A stretch of 64,000 nt of DNA from Spirodela intermedia (Eukaryota > Streptophyta > Magnoliopsida > Alismatales > Araceae), in assembly GCA_902729315.2 (NCBI GenBank), contig LR746273.1, positions 6,112,001 through 6,176,000 on the forward strand, read 5' to 3'. The translations under genes were made by a program, and so were the position numbers. How positions within the stretch are numbered: the stretch's first letter is position 1; each line of letters starts with the position of its first letter. Shown here piece by piece: positions 25,219 through 36,066 of this stretch. The notes below the pieces were generated by a model. It worked only from the letters and a program-made list of their open reading frames with translations, was not told the origin of the DNA and made no database searches.

Positions 25219-25633
25219 CTTTGTCCAAGGCCGAGGCCTTGAAGTAGAGAAGATACACTATCTTAGTCCATAATGATGATGAAAAATAATATACCAATAT
25301 AAGTATAAGAACATACAACAAGGGGTGACACATAGTAGGAGATGTTGTGCAGCAAGAAAATAGTGTGGTGGGAGGCGGTGTAGTAGGAGACAATACCACA
25401 AGGTACCGCGAGAGCAGGAGGGGCCATGGTAGCAAATGCTGCAATGGCACGGGGGCTGTGTTAATAGGGTAGGCACCGATGTGTTAGTTGTGTGTGGTGT
25501 AGTAGTAAATTTTGGTGGCCCAATTGATGGCAACATGCTATAGAGGATGACATGTAGAGAGAGAGAAGAGAGCACATAAAGGATGTGGCGGCAATGACAT
25601 GATGGCGGCGGCGGCAATCGAAAAGAATCCTAA

Positions 25634-25892
25634 GGCTCTGATACCATATTGATGAGAAGGGTTAGACCCTAAGATTAGATTAACTCTAAACAAAGATATA
25701 CATGTGTTTATATAGGTGAGATAAGAGAAAGAGATAATAGGCCCAAGTGGGCCACATAGAAGAGAATGTATGAACATATATTTCCAAAAACATTTAGTGT
25801 TAATCCATCCATAACCAAATGAGGGACTAGCAAGTACAACTCATTCCACTAGAACAATTGTTATTTAAAGAAGATGGATATTAATATCCACA
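25634..25892 (-). mobile_element. Copia-type LTR (about 243 bp) with primer-binding site
   Basis: On the minus strand an LTR-like unit begins TGTGGATATTAATATCC (25892) and ends TCATCA (25650). It is followed by ATA and TGGTATCAGAGCC (25646-25634), the primer-binding site complementary to initiator Met tRNA used by most plant Copia elements. Inside the LTR is CACCTATATAAACACATG, a good TATA element. Internal sequence seems to continue to about 25220, with a low-complexity open frame, and then meets copy B of the dispersed repeat. No second LTR, integrase or reverse transcriptase was found, so this is a truncated or non-autonomous copy. Confidence 0.72.
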
Positions 25893-28800
25893 ATGAAAAT
25901 AAATCACAAATGTGTTATAAACTATGGATGTATCCAAAATATATATTATGGAAAATACATGGAGATGCCAAAATTGTATACAAATGAAAAGGCATGAAAA
26001 AGTGATACCCCATGATTTATGTGGTTTAGAGAAATCTTCCTACATCTACAGAAAGAGCTAGAGGTATTTTTTTAGTGGAAAAACAAATGAAAAAAAAACT
26101 TGTAAGATATCTAAATCTCTTTCCTTGACCCAGTCTCTTCCTCTTTAAGTAGAAAAGAGAAAGAGATCAAAATGAAAGTATTAACCCTACCCTCTTCTTC
26201 ACTCACCAAGTCTGGCTTGTCCAACATCCTCAATACCTCTCACAACTCTCATAATCACACACCTTTCTCCCATACCCATGCCCTTTAAATAGAGAAAGAA
26301 GAGAGAGAGAAATAAATGAGAGTCCATTAGAAGTCCCTCTAATTTTTTCTATCATTGAGAACAACCCAATTGGTTTTCCATGTCAATTAAAATAGATAAC
26401 AACTCTGCCTCCAATATTGTAGCAGAGCATTTAAGCAAGTTACCATGCAAAAGAGCCACCAGCATCTCATCCATGTTGATAAGGTCAAGACCTTCTTCAT
26501 TTGCAAAAGCATCTATGCCTATTAAAATGATAGATCATAACTCCTTAAAAAAAATGAAGAATTCAAAAAAGTGATGACCCTTAAAAGGCAAATTCATGAC
26601 AAATTGATGATTTTTTTATGCACTTGATAGATACCAAAAGTTAAAGCAGACAAAATTTAATCAAGAAAGAAAACTCTCATTTTATAAATACAACTATACC
26701 TCTATGTTATGACTTTACCATGGAACATTGCTTAATAAAAAGGGTCACTTGAATTTATATATTATGTAAGGCTATTTGTAACTTTCATCTTTAATTTCTT
26801 ATCATAATATGTTTTAAGACCACTTAATTATTGTGCTTACAAATGGCATGGTTTAGGGATATAAATCTATCATCTTTTGATTTCTTTGTGAGTACTTTGA
26901 AACTACTTGGAAAATTAGATTCGATACCCCTTCAACTTCATGAAAAGCAAACTTAACCTCTTGGAAAGAATCTTAATCCTTGATTTACCCACCCCTCTAT
27001 TCCCATATCTCTCTCTCTCTACACTATATATATATATATATGGATGTCTATTTATGTATCAACTTACCTATGTAACCTAAAGTGATATATTTTTTTTATG
27101 TTTTTGACTAAATTTTTAATTTAAATATATTTCATCTAATCATTAAATGAAAAGGAGACAAAAATAGCATTAACTATAATGTTTAAATGGTTGAAGCTAA
27201 AACATTTTGTTAGCATAATTTATGAATAATTAAAATAAAAATATTTTATTAAATTATATCTTATTTATTATTTTCATTCACCTTACCAATTACATTGTTG
27301 TCAAAAAATATAACTATTTGAAATATATCTTACAGTAACATTGTTCCCTATTACTTGTTACTATATTTTATAATAATCAAAGCAAAGCAAAAGGAACATT
27401 CTTTCCTCATAAAAAAAATATGTCTTTGCCTAATGATCTCCCCTTTTTTTTGTTATCTACTCTTTTCTTTATATTCACATAATATAAATTAATTTTGTGC
27501 TGACGATTCAGGAAAGGCATGTAGAAAACACATTGGAGTGAGAATGTTTTAGGTTCAAGACTTATTCCACATTAAGATCAAAAGTTTCTCTAAACCCTCA
27601 TTTTCTTTATTTTTTTGTGAACTATTAGAGTTACTAGCTAAGGGCACTAGTTGTTCTTGTCTTGTAGCTTTTAGGTTGCCAATGAGGAAGTGGCTAGTTC
27701 ATAGTTGTGGAAAAGAACAAGGTTAATATGCTTTTATCCTTAATTCTTATGATGAATAATAGGAGGGGGAGTAAGGATCTTTTAGTTCTTTATCAATGGT
27801 TTGTATTCTCTTCTTCTCCACTCACTTTACAAGATTGTTTTTAAGGTTGATTTTCATATTAGAGGTTTCAGTTAAAAAATTAAAGTTTTTAATTTATTTG
27901 GACTCTAAAAAAGTCAAATTAGAGTGATTATATTGAATAAAAACTATGTAAATAGAGTTCTCTCAAGATATAACTCAAAAATTAAAAGATAAAGAAGAGC
28001 CTAAAACTAGAGGCCCAACTACTTTGGAATTGATACATAAAAAAGAGAATGTTAAAAGATGGCCCATAACTTAATTAGCCCCTCGTAAAATATGAAAATC
28101 CACCTTTTATTATTATAAAATATATTTTGATCCTTTTAAATGTCTATTTTGTATCATTTTAGAATTTATTTTGAATTTTTTTTGAGCCTATCATAGTCTT
28201 TTCTATGATCATATCCCCATGATCTGTTCAATATCTATTTTACTTTTCAAGAATGTCTTACTTTCTTTCTAGACCTATATAAAGACCCCTACTATAACTT
28301 AAAAGATAGAGTTGAAGTATTATGAGTTCTTATCTCTTATGAGGTTACCCCTCCCCCCCCTCTATACTTGTGAATTCAAGTATTCCTTATAATTCAAATA
28401 TTTATTTTTTTATCTTATTGATTCAAGGATTAAAGTCTCTAATTATATGAATTCACAATCTGATTTCTTTTCTAAATATGTGCATTGTAGATTCAAGCTT
28501 GGATCTTGCTATCGTTCACATCAGTGATATATAATCTCACCTCTTAAGTAATGTATTAATATGCATTACATTGATAAGTGAATCTTCTTTTCACTATTTT
28601 TCATCTTAGAAAAAAAGGTGTTCCAGAACATCACTCTTAGATGAAACCTCATATGCATAATGGGGATCCCGATGTATGTGGCATTTGCAAGTTTGTATTT
28701 GTTAATGTGGATTGTCTGACCACAACAAGATATTAACTTTATATCTCTCCTACCTACTCCAAGACAAAGACACATTATCTATTAATTTGGTTGGCCATCA

Positions 28801-30750
28801 AGAGACATAAATTTAGAAGCTAGTTAAAGCTTTGGTAATCGTTTACTAAATTGAATTAATGAAACCAAATGACAATATACATGAAGACTAGAGTAAGTAT
28901 TGTATCAAATCGTTATAAATCAAATTTTCATAATTTTGATATAAAATTTAATGTCCAAAAAAAATTCAGTAAATATGAATTCATCTAGATATTGGTTTTC
29001 CACAACCAAGATAGGTTAAGAATGCAATCTAATATTGTCTCTAAAAAAATTACAAACACTTTTGCTCATAATTAATTGTTAAAATAAATTAATTAAATAT
29101 TTATTAAACATAATAAATTAAATATATTTTGGAAGTATGTCAAAAAATGATATGATTAACAATAAGAAGAGATTAAATTAATTTTAAGAGGTATTTCACA
29201 TCACAAGTATTTTCAAAATTATTTTTTTATTCATCTACCTTATTTAAGATGTCATTCTTTGTTCCTAATTAGAACATCATTGTTACTCATTGCAATCCCA
29301 TGAATAATTAACTCTATTCATTATCTTAATTCCTTCATTTATTTACGCTAACATAGATTCTTTTTAACATGACACAATATGAAAGGTCTATATTAATATT
29401 GAATTAGATTAAGTTGGCCCTTTGTTTATGATACTTTGTTTAAATTTCTGCATGTTCTAGATAATTTTCAAATGATTTTCTCATTTTAGTTAAAGTAAAA
29501 AAATCTCTTTTACAATGCATCAACACCATCATATGAAGCTCTAATTTATTCTCAACCTTGAAGGTCAAATAAAGACAGATATATTAACTATATCTATTAT
29601 TTAATGATATTAATTGGTCACTATAGTAAATATTGATAGCGCTTAACCATTATTTATTTACACAAGAGATAAGATTTGCTGATGCCCTTGGTTTTAATAT
29701 TAAAATTTGAAATGTTATTTATTAAATATTATGATGATGGCTTGTGCTAAATGTTCAATATTTCTAAAATTAGTCAACATGTGTGATGTTTAATGGTTTC
29801 ATGATCTTATGACTAAATATTAATCCTTGACATTAATTAATTTTGGGTGTGTTACAACTAATCTTGAAATGCAGCATACTAGATTTCATAGAGCCATGAG
29901 ATAATCTATGTCAACAAATCTATCAGTAAGTACAAAATGAGAAAATTGATAAAAATCCACAGAAATCTAATTCATCCCCCCTCTAATAGTGTTTCACCTA
30001 GCCCCATTTGAATTTACAAGCTTTTTTGTTTGACAAGCTTAAATAATTTATATTTAAGATTTTGTACCATCTATTTTTACTTCTACATAACCTAATTCAA
30101 CCTTTTTTTAAAAATAAATAATTAAATGGGACATGAATCAAACTTTTACGATTTGAGGAATTCATGCAGCAATAACTGAGGCACAATACCACTCTTCACA
30201 ATTGTTATTAAGCAGTACTAAACCCCACTACTTAGATAGATATTGATGGCAAACTTGTATTAATCTGCTCCAAGCATTATAAAATAAAAGGCTTAAGACA
30301 AACATTGTAGAGAAGACCCAAAAAGTTTCTAGTACGTATTCATTCCAACTAGTAGCTCCATTGCATGTTCACGAGGACCGACTTAAGAAAAATTATGAAC
30401 TTCTCACGAATGTTTCGAGAGATGCTCTTTTGGTGAGATCTTATCTACCCCCAATCATCATGAATTTTGTACTTTTTTTACCCTCTTTAATTTGTATTTA
30501 ATTAGCTCCGGAGTCAAATCTAATAGTTACAAGTCAGAGCCTCCCCCCACAATCAGCTAGAGATTCATTGGAAAATTATGAGGGCCATGATGAAAAACAC
30601 ACCGCTAGCAAGGTCTAGAAGTTGACCTTAGCAATTTTGGCAAAGAAAATGAGCGGCACCCGCTACTTTGTCCGCCGTTGACGTCGAGAGAGTCTCCCCT
30701 ATACCATGGTTCCCCCAGTAGTCAACGTACGCTTCTTTTCTTTCGTATTT
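25893..30750. other. AT-rich gene-poor stretch
   Basis: Nearly 5 kb with no supported gene. The only ORF with protein-like composition is a minus-strand frame at 26352-26534, listed separately. CT- and TA-runs occur near 27010-27045. Confidence 0.5.
26352..26534 (-). pseudogene. Unidentified ORF fragment with protein-like composition
   Basis: The frame lacks an upstream Met but reads like real protein: IDAFANEEGLDLINMDEML and then VALLHGNLLKCSATILEAE. A possible acceptor (TTTTAATAG) precedes it at about 26518, and it stops soon after. It could be a lone exon of a lost gene or of a retrotransposon. I do not recognise the family. Confidence 0.25.
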
Positions 30751-31078
30751 ATCAGACTATGCATTCTTGCTCTCGATATACAATTATAGCAGCGTTCCAT
30801 CTGGGCTCACTTTGACTTTGATCGAAAGTCCACCTTTCGGCACCCCGAAGATCCGGAGCACCGATTGGAGACCGTTCTTGAAGCCATTCTTTGATCTTGA
30901 GGGCTTCAAGAACCTCTCTGGGCGGCGCGTGCCCTGGGCTGGTCAATTTCCATCTTCCTGCGATTCTTGTGTTCCGTTGACTCCTTCCTCATTTGCGTGA
31001 CACATCGTCTTCGGGTCTGTATATAACCCAAGGTTGTCGGCTTTTTCTTCAGGGATTGCAAATTTTTCTATGCTTATT

Positions 31079-31194
31079 CTCTCTCTCTCTCTCTCTCTCT
31101 CTAAACTGCCCATACGCTGCCTTTACTGCATCGGTACGCACGATTGATTTAAGCAAGCTCAACATTGTAGAGAGAGAGAGAGAGAGAGAGAGAG
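31079..31194. repeat. Inverted (CT)n / (AG)n pair
   Basis: About 12 CT units (31079-31102) and about 13 AG units (31168-31194) are separated by roughly 65 bases, so a transcript across them could fold into a perfect stem. They lie just 3' of the DUF7887 stop codon on that gene's strand. Confidence 0.85.
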
Positions 31195-31262
31195 CGGGAA
31201 CAGCCCCAACGGATACTTCTCAAAGCCGACTACTCATCTGCGGCCCAGGGCGAAGACCCTCT

Positions 31263-31713
31263 TCAATCCCCGTCGGAGGCTCCCCTGTCGCTGGAGAGGG
31301 AGATGATGAGGAAGACGCAGAGCGGCACCACCACGTAGGCCGCAGCCTTCAGCACCTCCTCCGTCTCCCTCGACACGGCCCCGATCCGCGACCAGTCCCC
31401 ACTGTACCTGACCACCTCCCCGGAGACAGTAAACCGTGAGGGAGCCAGAAGAATGGAACCCAATACGACGTAGAGATAGAGAGAGAGAGCTGGGGGATTA
31501 CCCGGCATCGACGAAGCCTAGAGCGAAGACGGTGACGGAGGCTCTGGCGAGGAGGGATTTGGATGGTACCAAGCGGGAGATGAAGTTCTTCGCCGGCGGC
31601 GCCGCCTCGGGGAGGTCCGGCTTCTTCGCCGACGGCGGAAGCCTCCGGCGGCGAGGACGGCGGGCTCGGAGATGGGCAGAAGGGATGGCACACGTGCCAG
31701 CGATGGCGAGCAT
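31263..31713 (-). CDS. DUF7887-like small plastid membrane protein, two exons
   Basis: Exons 31713-31502 and 31407-31263 join across a GT-AG intron to 118 residues. The N-terminus is rich in Arg, Pro and Ser without early acidic residues and looks like a transit peptide (residues 1-45). The mature part begins SRLVPSKSLLARASVTVFAL, continues GFVDAGYSGDWSRIGAVS, and ends with one hydrophobic helix (AAAYVVVPLCVFLIISL) and a short charged tail. I recall this pattern from a conserved, uncharacterised plant family labelled DUF7887, predicted in the chloroplast. The function is unknown. The intron interrupts the GYSGDW motif, which supports the join. Confidence 0.82.
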
Positions 31714-32408
31714 CGTCCCCTCCCGAACGTGTGGAACCCCAAGAGGAAACCCAACCCTGCCACGTCCACCCTATCTATACAGGCTGTAATTTCATCCACT
31801 ATAATCCCCATAATTTCTTACACTTTATTAAAACGAGCAAACCCCTTTTTATTAGTTATATACGTTTTTTACAAGGCTATATACACAAGTTATTCATTCC
31901 CTTCCCCGCTCCTCCGGTTGGCTACAATTTATGTTCCATCCTTGAATATTTCCGGTATTGTAATATCAACCGATAAAAATAATATTTTACCCATACCCTT
32001 TACAAATTTATTTATCTACACTTTTACTTAATCCCTCTAAGAACTTACGACTGAAAAATTACACCGCCAAGTATCGTATTTTCATTAATACCCTTTTCTA
32101 ACAGGCCCCGAAGGAGCCCTACATGATCTGACATACAATGGCCATTCCTTCTTCAGCATCTGATAAAACCCTACAAAAACCGGCGATTTTAGGGTAAGAA
32201 TGCGACCGCGTTGACCCAAAAAGCATCCACAAATTATCCGAAAAATCTCTGAGAAATATAGTCAAATGATAAAAACATCAGCTATATACAAACCATGGTT
32301 GCAGTCAGGATAGATGCAGCAGCTTGAACTCTCATATGTTCATCAAGGACTGAATCTGAAGGAAGAAGAACCCTAAAATGTATAGTAAGAGCCCAAAATA
32401 TGCGAAGA

Positions 32409-34005
32409 TCACAGCCCAAAGGAGTCCTCGCCCGGCATGAAGAACTCAAACCTGACGTCGACCAAGCCAGATTCATCCCCAGTGTCCATGTACTCCACAT
32501 TTGTGATTCCTCTGTATTCGTCGTCGTCACCGTACCCGGGTTTGACCCGGCGCACGGGGATGGTCACAGAGCAGACAGTGCCGAGGTCAAGATCGGTCGA
32601 AACGCTGAGCTGGATCTTGTCTTGAGAATCGATCTCAATAAAGTCTGATAAGGCATCAGTGATCTTGCTCAGGATCTTCTGCTTGGCTTCGTCGCTGACT
32701 GCGCATCGGTCCGAGAAGAGAATCATCTTCAGCCGCTGCTTCGCAATGTTTGCATTGGAGCTGCTCCTCGCCATAGCAGTGGGAAACAGGATCCGCCAGG
32801 CCAAGTGCAGCCGCTCGAAGAAATTCATGGCCACGGCGTTAAGGATGAAGCCCTCGGTCTCTTGCTTAGCAGTTGCCGTGTGAAACTGGTTTCTTCGCCC
32901 AATCACGGAGCAGCGGCATCTGGTTCTCATGAAGGGGATGTGGGACGCCCTGCCGCTGCCAAATCTCACCTGCATTGTACATGGGAGAAGTAGATTTTTG
33001 AGCTAAATCGATGAAGATGACCGTTGAAGTCTGGAGCAATGAAGAAGATTTTCTGCTGCCACCTTCTAAGAACAGAGAGGAATGCAGATGAAAGGATAGG
33101 TGCCATGGACAATTAGCAGAGGAGAATCAAGCTGCATGGTTCACAATGTGGGGGGCTATTTATCAGACATCCCCTTGTAAGAGTATCAGCCATTATAATT
33201 TCCATAAAATCGAATATTCACGTTCATTTTTCACAATTCCACAGCCTACATTAAAAAATATATAAATTTTAACTGGAAAGATGTTTCCATGAGAGCCAAA
33301 CCAGCCCAGATACCATTCATGTTCACATCAATTTCTCTCTCCAAGCAAACACCAAGCAAATCCTCTGGACTACCGAGCATGAGAAAAAAAGGGTACCACA
33401 AGATTCGCAGTGAAATATTGTCAGAGTATAACGTTCACCATGTTCATACTCCTCCTCCTACCACTCTTCCACTGGATCTACATTATCCGACACTGGTAGA
33501 AGACATGCACCAGGTGAGTAATCATCTACGGGAGAATTTAGGAATCAGCCCGATCCAATCTACTTTACTTCTCCCGGAAATGACAAAATTCGTGATCGAG
33601 TAGAAGAAGACTTTAAAAATTTTCAGAAGAACATTCCCTAGAACGCAGTCGATGATTTCTCACCTTAGAAAACTAACCAACTGAGCGGATAAGAGAATCG
33701 ACCGATAAAATTTTCAAGCATCGGAGGAATGCGGCCGAACTGACAACCTCATCGTAAAAGGAAATGGCGGCGGCGGGGGGGAGGAGAAAATGAAATGGCC
33801 TCTATCTTCTACCTAGAAGACCGAACACGACCTCCCGCATCACAGGGAAAGGATATAGCGAGGAGAAGGAAGACAGATCGGTAGAGAAACTTACCTTGGA
33901 GCAAGATGAGGGCAGATGGAACGCCGACCGAGAAGGAGACCTGAGATGAGATGCGAACGGCGGCAGGAGTAGGAGCTGAAGCTTCGGGTCCCCGGAGACG
34001 GCCAT
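32409..34005 (-). CDS. MINE1: Plastid division factor MinE (topological specificity factor homologue)
   Basis: Exons 34005-33895 and 32969-32409 join (donor AAG|GTAAGT, acceptor TGCAG|GTG) to 223 residues. The product matches plant MinE1, which drives MinD positioning and so places the plastid FtsZ ring. Exon 1 and the start of exon 2 form a transit peptide. The MinE core follows: FERLHLAWRILFP (MinD-binding region), ANIAKQRLKMILFSDRC, KILSKITDALSDFIEID and the topological-specificity half IQLSVSTDLDLGTVCSVTIP. Plants add a C-terminal extension, seen here as RRVKPGYGDDDEYRGITN to FMPGEDSFGL. The length is close to known plant homologues. A 925-base intron follows residue 37. The ATG at 34005 gives the expected short first exon. 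Confidence 0.94.
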
Positions 34006-34809
34006 CTTCACCTCCCCTCTCACTCTCACTCTCTCTTCCCCACCTCCTTCACCTTCCCTTCGGTGAAGAACCCCAGAAACCTTCCTGCAATATACTCGTA
34101 CGACTGAAACCCTTCCGTGACCCGCTCGGTGGACGGTTATAGAGATTTCCCCTACCCCGCGGGTTATCATAGTCTTGCATAATAGTGGCCTGGTGTCCAC
34201 CGAGGGAGGCCCAATTACTCAAGTTTTGGGCCTCATTTTCAAACATGGACGGTCATGGGACGATGGTTCGGATACAGTGAACGTACCTATTTTAGTAATT
34301 AAATAATTTATAGGGGTTAAAAATAAAAACAATTTATTTTTATGCTGTTTTTGAAACCGTCGTGGCCTGGTTCGTGCTGCGATGGCAGAGGGGCGACGAG
34401 AACGACCTCCTCGGGAGCCGGTTACCGCGGTCTGCGCGGGAGACGGAGACAAGAGGACTGGAAGGATGAGCACCTTCGTAAACATGCCATCAGTAAGGGC
34501 GAGAATGGCCATGGATCTAGTGATTCGGTGATGATGATGATGATGGGAGATCGAGGAGAGATCCGGCTTCGTTCTACAGCCTCAACAGCATGGATGAACC
34601 AGCTAGGAACGATTAATTCTGTCCAGGGAGCGTTGCGGAAGAATTGATCATACAGAAATGGATGGATCGCATAGTTCTATTCATAGGATAAGCAAAGGCT
34701 GTAGAAGACGGCAACATTCGTCAATGTAGCCGATTCTTCCTCTACTGGCTACCTGATGGATTCTACCTTAACTTTTTAGGTAAAAGGGAAGGCTGAGACC
34801 CCGGAGTGA

Positions 34810-35434
34810 TCAAACCGATGCGGCTATAGCCGTCGCCGCGGCGGCGGCCAAAGACCAGAACGAGGAAAGGACAGTGGACTCCGACGTTGAAGTCGGGGGA
34901 GAGGCCGGGGCTGGCGGGGGAAGGGGCTCGACGAGGATGGAGAACTTCATCCCGCCGTAGCAGTAGCCGCGGCTGCAGATGAAGTAGTATCGGCCGGTGT
35001 GGTTGAGCTGCATGGCGAAGCTGTGTCCGCGGGACCAGTTGAGGACCGGATCGCCCGCCAGGCACTGGTTGTACGCCGACTCGTTCCTCACCTGCACCAC
35101 GTCGTACATCCCCTTCTGGAAGTAGAAAACTGCTCACCCCAGCGAAATCAATCGAAGAACAGCAGGTGAGATCCCGTTGAAAGCTTCGAGATTAAGATGG
35201 GAAATGATAACGGAGGATCGGAGGCTTACCGAGCCAGTCCTGAATATAGAAGTGGCTGCGGGTTGTCCACTCCGAGTAGTTGACGCCATCGCGCCACTGC
35301 TGCTTGTCTCCCACGACATGAAGACCGGCGGAAGCGAGTCCTGATAGGAAGCACAGGAAGAGGACCGGTGGTAGCAGCAGCACCGCCGCCTTTCTCCCCC
35401 CGCCGCTTCCCCCTAGGGCCCATCGCTGCGCCAT
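34810..35434 (-). CDS. Phytocyanin / early nodulin-like protein, GPI-anchored type
   Basis: Exons 35434-35230 and 35129-34810 join to 174 residues. Order: signal peptide (hydrophobic LLPPVLFLCFLSGLASA, cleavage near 36), a plastocyanin-like domain (HVVGDKQQWRDGVNYSEW; HFYIQDWLVFYFQKGMYDVV; GRYYFICSRGYCYGGMKF), a Pro/Ser spacer, and a hydrophobic C-tail suited to GPI attachment. The type-1 copper ligands look incomplete: the usual first His is replaced in ESAYNQC and the GHC His is Tyr (GYC). That points to the non-copper early nodulin-like or lamin-like branch, with a cell-surface role. The conserved Cys pair that closes the fold is kept. The intron position within the domain is the usual one for phytocyanins. 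Confidence 0.9.
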
Positions 35435-35480
35435 TTCTCTCTCTTCTGCTCTCTACCTCCCCTCACTAGCAATGCTCTAC

Positions 35481-35490
35481 TATTTATAGA
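35481..35490 (-). promoter_or_regulatory. TATA box of the phytocyanin gene
   Basis: TCTATAAATA on the minus strand lies about 47 bases upstream of the ATG, within CCCTCTATAAATAGTAGAG. It is a near-consensus TATA element and implies a short leader. Confidence 0.7.
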
Positions 35491-35499
35491 GGGCGTAGC

Positions 35500-36066
35500 A
35501 TGGAAAGTCTTCACCACGGCCCCCTCTCTTCCATGAATGGAATTTTTCATAAAAGCCCATGTCATACTTAAATTCCCTTCAATACCACCCCCGTTCATGC
35601 TGTCCTTCCTCTTTTGGAAAATTAGTTAATTACGACGATTTCGCACATGATATATAGCATTATCCAATTTACAATATTTCGAAATTAGTACATTCATGCT
35701 GGTCCGGGCCGGGCCGGCCTCAGGTTCAAGGAAAAGCCCGAAAACCTCTCCCCAAGGAAGACTTAAGATTACTCGAGCATAGGTCCGTTCCCATTTCGGG
35801 CCAGACTCTGAGATCACTCAAGCTCGGATAAACTAACACACCCCGGGCTCAAAACTTCAAACCGCCGGCAAACCTAAAATCCCATACTAAAATAAGTAAA
35901 CAAAAGAAAAAAGCTAGAGAGAGAGAGAGAGACCACATATATCTTCATCAGCAACAGAGTCATGAATAATAATCAAGTACACCATGACAGAGGAGGAAAA
36001 TAGGAGGAAGAAGAAGAAGAAGAAGAAGATGGGAAGAAAGGAGCAATTTATAGTCAACCCATCACC
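35500..36066. other. Non-coding gap
   Basis: Contains a GGGCCGGGCCGG patch near 35705, a GA tract at 35914-35931 and a run of AAG units at 36010-36029. No gene was found. Confidence 0.6.

Noticed and set aside
33289-33603. 104-codon plus-strand ORF
   Set aside because: It lies inside the MinE intron, has no recognisable domain, and has composition like random sequence.
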